From Anopheles merus (Eukaryota > Arthropoda > Insecta > Diptera > Culicidae), in NCBI RefSeq assembly GCF_017562075.2, contig NC_054084.1:41632197-41696196 (forward strand): a DNA stretch of 64,000 nt. The letters are read 5' to 3'. A program made the translations under genes and the position numbers. The notes under the pieces were generated by a model. The model did no database searches. It was not told where the DNA came from and saw only the letters and a list, made by a program, of their open reading frames with translations. Each line of letters starts with the position of its first letter. Position 1 is the stretch's first letter. Shown piece after piece: positions 51,590 to 61,424 of this stretch.

Positions 51590-54500
51590 GTATGTTAATC
51601 GAATAAACACTTCGCTAGCGCACGGTCAGGCACACATTGCCTAAAGGGAACGAGAAAATGCAACAGAGAAAAACAGACACACTTGCCTTTGTGCGATGAT
51701 AATGATCTAATGATGCTGACAATAATGGCACAGACACACTCAATAAATGAATCTACCCTCGGGCAGGAAGTTTTCTTCTAGATACATTTCTGAGAACGTT
51801 CGAAATCAGCGCACAGATAGTTGGTTTTGTTCGGCATTATTCGTATGTGTGCAATAATACTGCCGATTGCATTATCATTTACCACCCGGATATGCCTTTA
51901 AGGGAACGCTGTGGCTTTGAAGTTTTCTCTCACTCGACACACGGTGGAGCTTTATAGAAAGCATTCAATGTTTGGGGCTCTTTGTCGGACATGTTTCTCT
52001 ATCAGGAATGGTTATATTCCAAATTAATCACATCGCATCCGTACATGAAAACAAACGAGTTTAATTTAATTACTTAGCTAGTGAACATTATCTCTCACAA
52101 ACAATCAACACCGAAATCCTCGCTTTTCTTTTCATCCTTACCATTTTTCCTCAGTGGAGTGGATAAATCCTCCATTGCCCTCCTTCGAGCCGGACATCGA
52201 GGTGCTTGTCATCTCGAACACGCGCCATCCAATCAACGTGGGACCACAGTTCCAGTACTTCAAAAAGCTGGAAATATTACGCATCATCGATGCAAACGTA
52301 CCGTCGGTTGGCGATCGGTCGTTCTGGGGCTTGGTGCGACTGAAGACGATTGATCTGTCGCGTAACAACATTACCCAGCTGGCGATGGAGAATTTCCGCG
52401 GGCAGGATAATTTGATCGAGCTAGATCTATCGCGCAACCGGCTGGACAATATCGCTAGTGGAACGTTTGCTCATTTGAAGGTAAGTTGGATTTCTGCGTT
52501 TAGTTTACGTTTACTATGGAAGCTAAAAACCTTTCTTTTGTTGTCATAGGAGCTTAAAACACTACACTTGATAGACAATTCCATTACCGAGTTCAATCAA
52601 CGGTTGTTTCTGCATCTCGCCAAGCTAAAGCATCTAGACCTTAGCTACAACTCCATCGACGATCTGCCACCGGAAGTGTTCAAAGATGTACAGGTATGAT
52701 TAAACCGTACAGCTAAAATTTTAACATTTTCTGGGAAAAATAAACACAAATTTGAAATCCTTATTTTTCAGGATTTAAAAATACTACGAGTGCGAGGATG
52801 CCGACTGTCCAACATCAATCCTCAAATATACAATATTCTATCCCATCTGACGGAGCTGGATCTGGGACAGAACCAGGTATGTGCAAAATACATTTACCAC
52901 TAGGCTTAACTTTCCAAACTCATTCATTCCATTACGCAACAATTTGCAGATCAAATTTCTTGACAAAGAAGAATTTAAAGACTTGCGGCATCTGCAAACA
53001 CTGCGCCTCGATGGCAACCAGCTGTCGGTGATCATCGATGAATTATTCATACACCAGAAGGGACTGACGCTGCTGGGTAAGTGAAAAGCGCTCAACGATC
53101 AAAAACGCTCAAAAATTACCCTAATGGCAGTGTGGGCTTATGCGGAGCGGGCTCTTTTTGATGCGTCTAATAAATTTACCAATTTTTACCCTTTTTCTTT
53201 TCAACCACAGACATTTCCCGCAACCGGTTGGCCAAGATTGCTGACCGAGCGTTCGAGAACCTGGCCAACCTCACCTTTCTGGATGCATCGTACAACAAGC
53301 TGTCCCACATCGAGCCGGTCTGCTTTCGGCCACTTCGCAACCTGCAGACGCTCAACATTAGCGGCAATATACAGCTGGATCTGGGCGAAATGGAAGATAC
53401 GATAAATGTAGGTTGGGAATGGTGTGGTACATTATAAGAAACATTATCCGCAATCAATCATTCAAGCTCGGAGATGCTCTCGAGGATCGAGGATCTATAA
53501 ACAGACCTTACCTTTGAGCAGGATGCTTACGATTACGAAATTTGCAAATATATGCACCAGTAGCCATTCCACATATGAATCTAATATTTTTTTCTGTCCT
53601 TTGTACTTGCAGGTTATAAAAAACATCACCGGTCTGATGGTGGCCGATATGGGCACACTACCACTGAACCTGTTCAGTCCATTTCGGCACCTTAGCGCAC
53701 TCAATCTGTCCGGAAATCATATCGATAACTTCACGTTGCAAATCATCGAACCGCTGAGCCAGCTGGAGGTAAGTGTTACCCTATGGACAGAGTAGTAAAC
53801 ATGCTTCTGCTTCCATGCGAATGTTCCGATACCGTTCATGAATATTCATTTTTCAATAATGATGGCTAGCCCTTGGATTTAGATTCATATATAAGGCTCA
53901 TTTTTCCATTCCCTTTTTGCAAGTGCATTTCAAGATTGTGCTTCAACACTAACAAGCGTAATTGTATATCCTTCGCAACTGCTACATATCATTCACAATG
54001 ATAAAATACCTGCACTACGCAAAAGGAGCGCTTCCACGGATGATGAGTGATTCAGTTCCTCTATCTACTGGCGATGTTTTCTACCCACAGATCAATTTTC
54101 TTTTCCGACTGTTTCGAATGGTAACAGTGCAATCTGTGCTGTGAACAGTGCCATTGCATGCAAAACACGACTCCACGATGTACAGATGTATGATACAAAA
54201 AATGAATGGATCGTATCTCGAACAGCAAATTTACACCACCCTTCATAGCGCCCATTTACAGACAACTTCCCACACGGCTCATGCTTTTGTGTGCACCATC
54301 CGATTGAACGAAACGGAAGTATAGCAGCTTGTGGTGCTTGAGTATGAGCTGCACTATCAACCAATATTCGCGGTTCTGAGCTTTCACAGGGTGCTTCAAT
54401 CAAAATCGTACACCTTAAAATTGACACATCCAATGGCTTGAAAGTCCCAAATAATAGCTTTTATTTATTTTTGAATGAAAACATTGATATTTTACCCTCT

Positions 54501-57500
54501 TGTTTAAACATTTTTGCCAGTCCATTCATTTTCAGTACATTTTTGTTCCTCTTGCTTGGAAAACCTTTGAAATTTGTGTCCCTCTTATTTGTGTATAGTG
54601 TTGTCATGCTTATGGAATGATGTATGCTCCAATTTGCCATCGTGCTTGCAGTTTCCTATAGCAACAGTCAAGGCTCCATCGGCGACTCTAAAATAAAAGA
54701 AAGTTGACTGTAACTACATTCACAGTTTCATTTATACATTTATTGCTTTACCTGATTTATTTCACGTAAAGCTATCTGAAATCGATGAGGAGGTTTTTTA
54801 CCAATTCCAAAACCAAAAATATAAATTGAAACAGTTTATTTAAAAAAAATACACAATTCATAGCATGCTCATGGCTTCACCCTTTATTGGCCGCACCACC
54901 CTTTGGTTTGCTTTCAAAGTGCATCACTGGTCTATCGTACTGAATCGTACCAAATGCTCAGGAAAAAAGCACATGAAGCGTCAGGGAAGCTAGCGAATGA
55001 AAGAAACCGAAATCTAAACTAGTATTTGATTCGTTTTCTCTTCCTGCGCCTCCCACCGTTTGATTACACCGGTGCATGCTCTTCCAAGACACGTGGTTTG
55101 CCCAAAACCAGCTACCAGCTTCTCAATCAGCCGACCTATTGTGTCGGTAGATGTTATGATTTACCGAAAGGAATTGTGTTATTGCATTTATTTTGTGTAT
55201 TATTTTTCCCCCTTCCCATTGTCCCATGTACTGTGAAAAAAGGGAGGAAAAACAGCTCAGCTTCTTATGCTGCGGTTTGTGGTTGGCAGGAATTAGGAAG
55301 CCAACCAGCGTCTGCTACCGCTGGGCAAACCAATTTCGGAGGGTAAATAGGCATACATACACTGTGAAAAACGAGCTTTATCGAAACAAGAGCGCTGGAG
55401 AGAAAGCGAAAAAGGCTAAATAAATATCTCGCCTGCAAAATGAAATGTTTGATTTATACCTTGCAGTGTAGCGGGCGCATACCACATACACCACAAGATA
55501 AACATCGGTACTGCATTTCGGCATGCACGACGGCAAGTCGTGTTTCACTCGAAAGTGCCACTTTCAGGTGGTAATGCGATTCACGGCATTTGCTGTGCAT
55601 TGCAGGGAGAGCAGTAGTCACACACGGTCGTAGAGAAATTGCTTTTTGAGCTTTTTGAGATGTCAAGCACTTTGCTCTAGAAGCGTTTCTTTTTTGGTCA
55701 AAGCCTGCACCTTGGAGAAATAAACACGTTTCAAAAAGCGAACTTCACCGAAAGCATGAAACGAAGGTACTGTATTTGAATACCTTCCCCGTGTCAAGGA
55801 TCAAGTGAGAGCGGGTGAGAAATTTGGTGTAAAATCTGTTTCACCGAAAAAGAAGACTAAACCAGCCGTAAAAATGCATTTCAAACGATCAAACCTTGTG
55901 TATGTGTTTACAATCAATGGAATGGAAAATGAAATCCCTTTTGCAGTGAGCAAGGTTCAGTTCAAAGAAATCCATTCAACTCAACGTACGGGCCAATTTC
56001 TAAACCTGTCAGCTCAGCTATGATCGCGCAAACCGATTCGACGATTGCATCGCATCCAGTGCAACCTGTCAAGCTCATTTCAACCAACAGCGAGTTACCA
56101 TGAAAATCTGACACGAGAAGCCACTCGATGCTGTACATCTTTACTGTCAACTGCTTCGAGCGCGTGTAATAGGTAGCGCCACACATTCTGAACCTATTCT
56201 TTCTATTTCTTCCCATCCATCTATCTTTTGCTCAGTTTTTGGACCTCTCCCGGAATCAGCTAAACGGCATCCCGGAACGGTATGCAACCCAGCTAGCCCG
56301 CATCGGCGACGTCAAGCTGGAAAATAACCCACTGATATGCGACTGGTGTCACATGGGACCGCTCATAACGCAAACGAAAAAGGTAGGTAACATTTATGGA
56401 TGAACTATCTCAGGACGGGTGGATTATCTTCTCCAACAAAACGGGACTCGGATTAGCGCATCATACTCTTCTCGCCATACTGGGGCATACACCTACATTG
56501 ACTGACAGCTAGCACTCAAATCCGGTCTCACTCTTGCTTACTGTGCACTGAAGTGCCCTAACCATCTATAATACCTGGCTTCCCTTTCCGTCCCACTTTT
56601 TCAGCTCAAAGAAGGCCTTCGCTGGCTGGAACTCCCCCGATGCTTCCTACCTGAACGATTACGCGAGGTGCGCATCGATGGCCTCCACCAGGACGGGGTG
56701 GAGGATTGCATGGAGGTAATTGTGGACGAGGATCATGATGCCGCCAGCACGTCGCACAACTTTCTCGAGCAAGGTAAGGGTGCATCCACCGTGCACCGTG
56801 GCAGGGATGGTTTCCCAATCTCTTGCGATAGCTTTTACATATGCTTTAATGTTCCTTTTTTCTCCCCCTTCTCTTACTCCACCCTCTTTTTCCATCTTCT
56901 AGCGGGCAGTGTTAGCATACTGGCTGCCTGTGGGCTGATAATATTCATCATACTCGCCATCATCGTCGTGTCCACGGCGCTCTGTCTCTCGAGGCACCGG
57001 GCGCGCTATTACACGCACGAGGATAAACGAGGTAAGTGAAGGAATGAAGAAGAAATGGGTATGAACTTAGGGGGACTTACCAGCAGGCAGTGAGTGATAC
57101 GATAGTTAAGTAGTCGGGCAGAAAATTATACTTGCTCCGTGGGGAGGGTTTCCGTTTCGTTCGCTTAAATGTTCCACTTCCAGGAAGTAATTTTATGGTA
57201 AATTGTTCATTGTTGTAGAAAGGTTCAGCTAAAATGGTAGGATCAAAATGATTTACAGCAAAACATGTCAATTTGATCAAAGGTTGGGTTATGTGTATTA
57301 GTGATGGGTAAAATCCCGAGTCAACTTCGACCCGACTCCGAAAATTTTGGAACCGACTTCGGCAGGTTATCCGAGGCCAGCATTATCCAGAACCGCATGG
57401 AATCGTCTGGAGCCGTCCGGAATCACTCAGAGTCGTCTGGACACGTACAGAATTGTTCGGAGTCGCCCGGAGTCGCTCGAAGTCGAAATCGACTCCGAGT

Positions 57501-59821
57501 CGGCGGGAGACCGGCCGGTGCAATATTTTTGTGGGCAAGCATTTCATCTTCTACTTCAACTCTTGGTTTCTCTGGTGGCTATTCTTAGAAAGAAAGACCC
57601 GTTTAAGAAGTACACGGTTAAAGCGAAGGAAGAAAAAAACACTACGAAATGGTTTTGACTGACTCCTACTCCGGCCGACTCCGACACCGGGTGACTCTGA
57701 CTCCGCCCGACTCCAGACGACTCCGATCTGACTCCATCTCCGGAAGACTGCTACCAACTTCAGGAGGACTCCGACTTCTGCCGATTCCGACTCCGGATGA
57801 ATCCGACTCCAAGAAGAATTACCCAAGAAACATTTCCCACACCTTTTACACTTAAACATGTCTTAAAGCATTCTTTACTATGAGTACACTGAGCCACATA
57901 GTTTTAACATTTCTTTTGAAGATGCTTAACAGCCTTTAAAGTTGTTAAACCTTTAAAACGTTCTGAAGTCGCTTATAAGACTGTCTGTTAAAACTAAAAT
58001 TGGGGTTTTTATGGCTGGCTTTAATCAACCTGTAAACGCATTATTAAGCACGTTTAAAGACTTGTTACATGAGACTATGATGCTTATAAGACTGTCTGTT
58101 CAAACTAAAATTGGAGTATTGATGGCTGGCTTTAATCAACCTGTAAATGTATTCTTAAGCTAGTTTCAAGACTTGTTATTTGAGACTAAGGCATCAATAT
58201 CAATTGTTCTTTTTAAATACATATTAAGTGTTGGACGAAGGGAACTTAAACAGGCCATACAGGTTGTACTTGAAATACGCTATTAACGAAAAAATTTGAT
58301 AAGCCGAGTATTTCTAACTTCTTCATAAATTGTATTCTGGGATTTTCAGCCAAATAATATTCAAATTTATTTTCCTTTTGCTTGTAATGGGTGATTTTAT
58401 CCCCTGCAAATATTATTCGATGTGTTTCTAATTTAATCAATAAATAAAAATGGATAAAACTGAAAAATCCACGATTATATAAAAATGCGTATACCAGATT
58501 CTGCGTATCTCTGACACTGCCTGTACGAGGAGATTCTTAAAACTTATTAGTCTGCACAAGCGCATTCTAAAGCTATGTGCTGTTTAAAAAGATCTTGGCC
58601 ACATTTATTGCACTGCAAATCAACTGAACTTGTGATCCGGAAAGTCCTTCTGATCTTAAGCCAATGGAATCCATTTTTATTAATATGATTGTTCATTTGT
58701 GTGTGCAATATGTGTCAACCATGTTGATATATTTAAAAACAAATTCGTAGTATACATGACAAATAGAAAAAAAGGCAATTTCCAAAACGACCTTCACCTC
58801 ATGTTTATTACGACACTCCTTTTAGTGCAAATTGTGCTCGTTTAAAACGAATCTGTATATTTTAATAATCTATTTTCAAACTTAAAAGTTGCATATTATT
58901 GAGGCGCTTTGATATTTTTCAAATTATTATAATGTATTTCAACAGTGAAATTTTCTTGGCATGTATTTCTGCTCGTACGCGAGCGAGATCATCAGAAAAA
59001 ATATCAATACAACATAAAAATATGCAAATAACTCTCAATCATTATTATGACTTCATATTGAATGCTTCAATGCCATCTCAAGAACATATCCATAGCAATA
59101 TGTTGTAATTTTGATAGTTTATTAGCGCCTCACGTTTTAAAGTTCTAGAAATGGTTTTAACTAGTAGTCTTAACAGAGTTCTGTAGATGGGCCCTTTCAG
59201 TCTTAAGTTAGTTTTATTTTAGTCTTATGAGGTCATACACGACTTTCAAATGAAAAAATAAGGCTTAATGAAATGTCCGTAGCAACATCGTTAAAACTAT
59301 GATACGATTTAAAATGTTCCTTGGGTAGTGATTCCAAGATTCCCGGAGTTGGAATTGCACTAACAACCATAGCCAGAGTCGTGGGAGCGCTGCGGAGAGC
59401 ACACCACTAATGTGCACTGCTATAGTGAGATAGATTTTTTAGTTATTTTTCTCTTACTATTTTGCATGTATTTCTTTACGATTATCTTGAATCGTGATTT
59501 ACGATTTATTTAACAAAATATATATTATTTATTCAGAGATATTTTCTTTCCATGAGCTTTTCATTCGACGCACTACGGTCATAAGATTTGCTATCACAAA
59601 CAATAGGATAAAGTTGATTAACAATCTTAATCATCTCCCCCGCCTCTCTAGACACAATCCTCGAGAAGAACGGCGAAACGCCGGTCATAACGACGGGCAG
59701 CGAGATCAACTTCAAGTTCCCGTACAACGAGCGTGTATGCACGATCGACGAAATGTGCATCCCACCTCCACCACCACCACCCGGCAAGCTGGCCCCAGCC
59801 AGCATCGAACGATTCGATTAA
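51436..59821 (+). CDS. Single-pass LRR cell-surface receptor-like protein, 11 coding exons
   Basis: Joined exons 51436-51589, 52155-52480, 52550-52693, 52772-52876, 52950-53076, 53211-53407, 53613-53768, 56236-56382, 56605-56773, 56903-57031 and 59652-59821 give 1824 nt, 607 residues plus TAA. All introns are GT-AG and all phases agree. Domains: signal peptide 1-28; LRRNT cap with Cys31, 35, 37 and 49; about 15 LRRs from residue 66 to about 431 (LxxLxLxxNxI pattern); LRRCT cap with Cys438, 441, 465 and 487; transmembrane helix 512-537; basic stop-transfer RHRAR; cytoplasmic tail 538-607 with a seven-proline run that could bind SH3, EVH1 or WW domains. It should act at the plasma membrane as an adhesion or recognition protein; the ligand is unknown. 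The start codon is the only in-frame ATG ahead of the signal peptide. I cannot name an orthologue with confidence. An in-frame extension beyond the TAA is described separately. Confidence 0.93.
51590..52154 (+). other. LRR gene intron 1
   Basis: 565 bases, GTATGT to TTTCCTCAG. No feature of note inside. Confidence 0.85.
52155..52480 (+). CDS. LRR gene coding exon 2: first LRRs
   Basis: Completes Val52 and encodes residues 53-160, the first four leucine-rich repeats, including LKTIDLSRNNITQL and LIELDLSRNRLDNI. It contains a potential N-glycosylation sequon (NNIT). Acceptor TTTTTCCTCAG, donor AAG/GTAAGT. A GTG at the exon junction can be mistaken for a start codon. Confidence 0.93.
52550..52693 (+). 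CDS. LRR gene coding exon 3: two LRRs
   Basis: 48 codons, residues 161-208, phase 0 at both ends, two 24-residue repeats. Because it is phase-symmetric, skipping it would delete two repeats without a frameshift. The preceding intron is only 69 bases. Confidence 0.93.
52772..52876 (+). CDS. LRR gene coding exon 4
   Basis: 35 codons, residues 209-243, phase 0 at both ends. It encodes the repeat beginning DLKILRVRGCRL and the start of the next (LTELDLGQNQ). Acceptor TATTTTTCAG, donor CAG/GTATGT. Confidence 0.92.
52950..53076 (+). CDS. LRR gene coding exon 5
   Basis: Residues 244-285 plus one base. It completes one repeat and encodes LQTLRLDGNQLSVI. It ends CTGCTGG/GTAAGT, and the split codon joins to give Asp286 in the next repeat (LTLLDISRNRL). 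Confidence 0.92.
53211..53407 (+). CDS. LRR gene coding exon 6
   Basis: Completes Asp286 and encodes residues 287-351, repeats including LTFLDASYNKLSHI and LQTLNISGN. Donor AAT/GTAGGT, acceptor AACCACAG. Phase 0 at its 3' end. Confidence 0.92.
53613..53768 (+). CDS. LRR gene coding exon 7
   Basis: 52 codons, residues 352-403, phase 0 at both ends. It encodes an irregular repeat (ITGLMVADMGTLPLNLF) and LSALNLSGNHIDNF, with a likely N-glycosylation site (NFT). Donor GAG/GTAAGT. Confidence 0.92.
53769..56235 (+). other. LRR gene intron 7
   Basis: 2467 bases. I see no coding exon, RNA gene or mobile element. The repeat broken by this intron joins cleanly (LSQLE-FLDLSRNQL), so no constitutive exon is missing here. 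Confidence 0.8.
56236..56382 (+). CDS. LRR gene coding exon 8: last LRR and start of LRRCT
   Basis: 49 codons, residues 404-452. It encodes the final repeat FLDLSRNQLNGIP and the LRRCT opening NNPLICDWC. Acceptor TTTTGCTCAG, donor AAG/GTAGGT. Confidence 0.93.
56605..56773 (+). CDS. LRR gene coding exon 9: end of LRRCT and juxtamembrane stalk
   Basis: Residues 453-508 plus one base. It supplies the last two LRRCT cysteines (PRC and EDC) and an acidic extracellular stalk (VDEDHD). Donor GCAAG/GTAAGG. Confidence 0.92.
56903..57031 (+). CDS. LRR gene coding exon 10: transmembrane helix
   Basis: Completes Ala509 and encodes residues 510-551. The helix SVSILAACGLIIFIILAI continues to about residue 537 and is followed by the basic stop-transfer SRHRARYY. 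Acceptor CATCTTCTAG, donor CGAG/GTAAGT. Confidence 0.93.
57323..57810. repeat. Degenerate GACTCCG repeats in inverted blocks
   Basis: Short units related to GACTCCG recur across the left arm of the hAT-like element. They appear as GGAGTCG at about 57410-57510 and as CGACTCC at about 57660-57810, so the blocks can fold back on each other. They probably arose by expansion of a subterminal transposase-binding repeat. Confidence 0.75.
57971..58190. repeat. Two tandem copies of a 111-bp unit
   Basis: The unit starting GCTTATAAGACTGTCTGTT at 57971 is repeated from 58082 with about 85-90 percent identity by eye. It includes the shared core ATGGCTGGCTTTAATCAACC. It lies inside the hAT-like element. 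Confidence 0.85.
59652..59821 (+). CDS. LRR gene coding exon 11: cytoplasmic tail to TAA
   Basis: Completes Asp552 and encodes residues 553-607 (TILEKNGETPVITTG onward), then TAA at 59819-59821. It contains the seven-proline run after DEMCI. The base after the stop is C. The stop sits in the loop of a small TTCG-ATTAA-CGAA hairpin (59813-59825). The reading frame stays open after the stop for another 95 codons. Confidence 0.92.
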
Positions 59822-60109
59822 CGAACGGAGCCAGCGATCCGTATCGGTGCGGACGGACTGCTGCCGTCCAGCACGCCCGATACGATCGCCGAAACCGTTG
59901 CGCTGATCGAGCTCCCCGCCAGCAATGCTGGCGGTTCGCGGGACTCACTATCCGTCACCGATGGGCCAGTAACGCGAACCGTCACCATCAGCAGCATATC
60001 GCAGTGTGCCGACGTACAGCCTGCGAGCGTACCGACGAGCAGCGGCTCCACCGCCAAACCCTTCACACCGAAGAGCATCCTAAGAAAGCGTACTGAACCG
60101 GGGCTCTAG
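59822..60109 (+). CDS. In-frame 95-codon readthrough extension of the LRR protein
   Basis: Directly after TAA, the frame of exon 11 runs 95 sense codons to TAG at 60107-60109. The peptide begins RTEPAIRIGADGLLPSSTPD and ends KSILRKRTEPGL. Third positions are strongly C/G (ATC, GGT, GCG, GAC, CTG, CCG, TCC, AGC), like the coding exons and unlike AT-rich UTR. The extension is Ser/Thr/Pro-rich and would be cytoplasmic, lengthening the tail from about 70 to about 166 residues (703 in total). An intron removing the stop is unlikely: the GT/AG pairs I tried would shift the frame. A nonsense allele, or an assembly error turning a CAA or GAA into TAA, remains possible. Confidence 0.7.
   Translation, partial: RTEPAIRIGADGLLPSSTPDTIAETVALIELPASNAGGSRDSLSVTDGPVTRTVTISSISQCADVQPASVPTSSGSTAKPFTPKSILRKRTEPGL
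59834..59889 (+). promoter_or_regulatory. RNA stem-loop 3' of the LRR stop codon, candidate readthrough stimulator
   Basis: Starting 12 nt after TAA, 59834-59856 pairs with 59864-59889. There are 22 Watson-Crick pairs in four helical segments of 6, 7, 3 and 6 bp. They are interrupted only by a bulged C (59840), a 3-nt bulge (59874-59876) and a bulged A (59870). The loop is 7 nt (59857-59863). Extended stems a few to about 15 nt downstream of a leaky stop stimulate readthrough in known cases, such as Drosophila headcase and alphaviruses. The structure is seen in the sequence; the function is inferred. Confidence 0.7.
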
Positions 60110-61335
60110 GATGGTGAACGGACGGATGAAGTAATTTCCCTCTTTCCTCTCCCACTGTAAATAACTCCACCCATCCGGAACGGTTCCTGCCGGTCCACCC
60201 GGATGCGGTTTCGTGCGACAGGTGAATTTTATCCATTAAGGAAGCAAGCCCTCACGCCCTTTTATCGCTCCATACGAAGATCCGAGGAAACGCGTCCACG
60301 AGTGGATGAGGGCACGTGATTAGTTATTAATTAATATTCGTGCGGGTTTTAACCGATGAGGTTGACAGATTAGACGGATTCAACGAACCGACGACAGGGT
60401 GATGTGGTGTCGCCCTGCAAACAGGTGTGGCATGACGTGTGCACGTTTTATTGACGGTAAATCCGATTTGTACATACTTCACAATCACCACAGCATAAAC
60501 ACACATACAAACAAACACAGACACACACCTACATACACACTCCGTTTTTCCTCAGGAAAGAGATTTGACGGTCTTGCGGGTACGGGTATCAGGGGAGTTT
60601 TGTGTCGAATAATTCTTTTGTTAGCTGGCAAAACCAACATCGTCAGTTCCAGCTAACTGGAAAGCCTGTGCCGCTGAGCGTAGGATCCGCACTCGAGATT
60701 AATGATGTTAGGTTTTGGGGAAACCTTGGTTAGATTTCCCACTACACTTCCAGTGCCAGTTGTGGCTCAACAGATGCCCCGGGGGAGGGTTTCGTGCTCC
60801 GGCAAGCGCCGTTGGTTTAAGCCGTTCTACTCTCCAGCCGGCTCCTCCACGGCTCGATGACACCGTGTCACGATGACACATCATGATGGGTTTATAATTT
60901 TACTACCATCGCATACGTGCTGAGGTTTGTGGGTTTGTGCCGGGATTACAGCCTTGTTCACCTGGCAGGAAGCTTTACCGTTGCACGATGATAACAGAAA
61001 CTGTAATAACCTTTCCATACCATCGTGATCAGATTTTAGCAGTAACAAAAGCCAATTCCAGTCCGTCGAGAGCCTTTTTTTCTGTACATTCAATGTGCCT
61101 GATTTCTCTATTCAACCACCAAATTTGTAATCGCCAGTTTGCTAAGCGTGTAATAGAATCTGTCAGCAGCAAAGCTAGCTCAAAAATAATCACAAAGACA
61201 TGCACATTCTTTTGAAAATGCAATCAATTTACGCAATACGCTATTGGGCAGTAAAACGCAACGGCGTTGCAATAACTAAAAACACCGAAAAGATACAATC
61301 AAACCACAGCGAACCCTTTTAGGCCGCGGTATGGA
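60110..61335 (+). other. 3' UTR and downstream flank of the LRR gene
   Basis: No coding region recognised. There is no AATAAA between the TAG at 60107 and 61336, so either a variant poly(A) signal is used or the 3' UTR is about 1.2 kb. A CA-rich stretch lies near 60495-60540. Confidence 0.4.
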
Positions 61336-61341
61336 AATAAA
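61336..61341 (+). terminator. First downstream AATAAA poly(A) signal
   Basis: The first canonical AATAAA 3' of the LRR coding region on the + strand, 1.2 kb after the second stop. Use by this gene is inferred only from order. Confidence 0.2.
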
Positions 61342-61379
61342 ATCCTGCTCGAAGCCAATTCACGCGTTGATCTATGAAC

Positions 61380-61421
<42 letters not shown>
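61380..61421. repeat. (GA)n microsatellite
   Basis: Near-pure GA repeat of about 40 bases, pure from about 61386. Confidence 0.95.

Positions 61422-61424
<3 letters not shown>

Larger units (their letters stand above)
57299..59409. mobile_element. Non-autonomous hAT-like element (2.1 kb)
   Basis: The left end TAGTGATGGG and the inverted right end TAGTGGTGTG both fit the hAT terminal consensus YARNGNTG. The flanking 8-bp sequences ATGTGTAT (57291-57298) and ATGTGCAC (59410-59417) look like a slightly decayed target duplication with the hAT nTnnnnAn pattern. Subterminal inverted segments include ACCCAAGAAACATTT (57821-57835) and its near complement near 59312-59327. No transposase frame is seen, so it must rely on an autonomous relative. 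Confidence 0.65.
57032..59651 (+). other. LRR gene intron 10, mostly transposon
   Basis: 2620 bases, GTAAGT to CCTCTCTAG. About 2.1 kb is a hAT-like insertion (57299-59409); without it the intron would be about 510 bases. The rest shows nothing of note. Confidence 0.85.

Noticed and set aside
57301..57662. Open frames of about 70-103 codons in the GACTCCG region
   Set aside because: They are produced by the low-complexity repeat of the hAT-like element and have no domain.
51436..59821. Reading the LRR gene as a broken pseudogene because of the TAA
   Set aside because: All 11 exons and splice sites are intact, the tail ends sensibly at TAA, and the downstream open frame is better explained as readthrough.
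59494..60096. 200-codon open frame overlapping the LRR last exon
   Set aside because: It is out of frame with exon 11, starts inside the intron and is an overlap artefact of the GC-rich extension.
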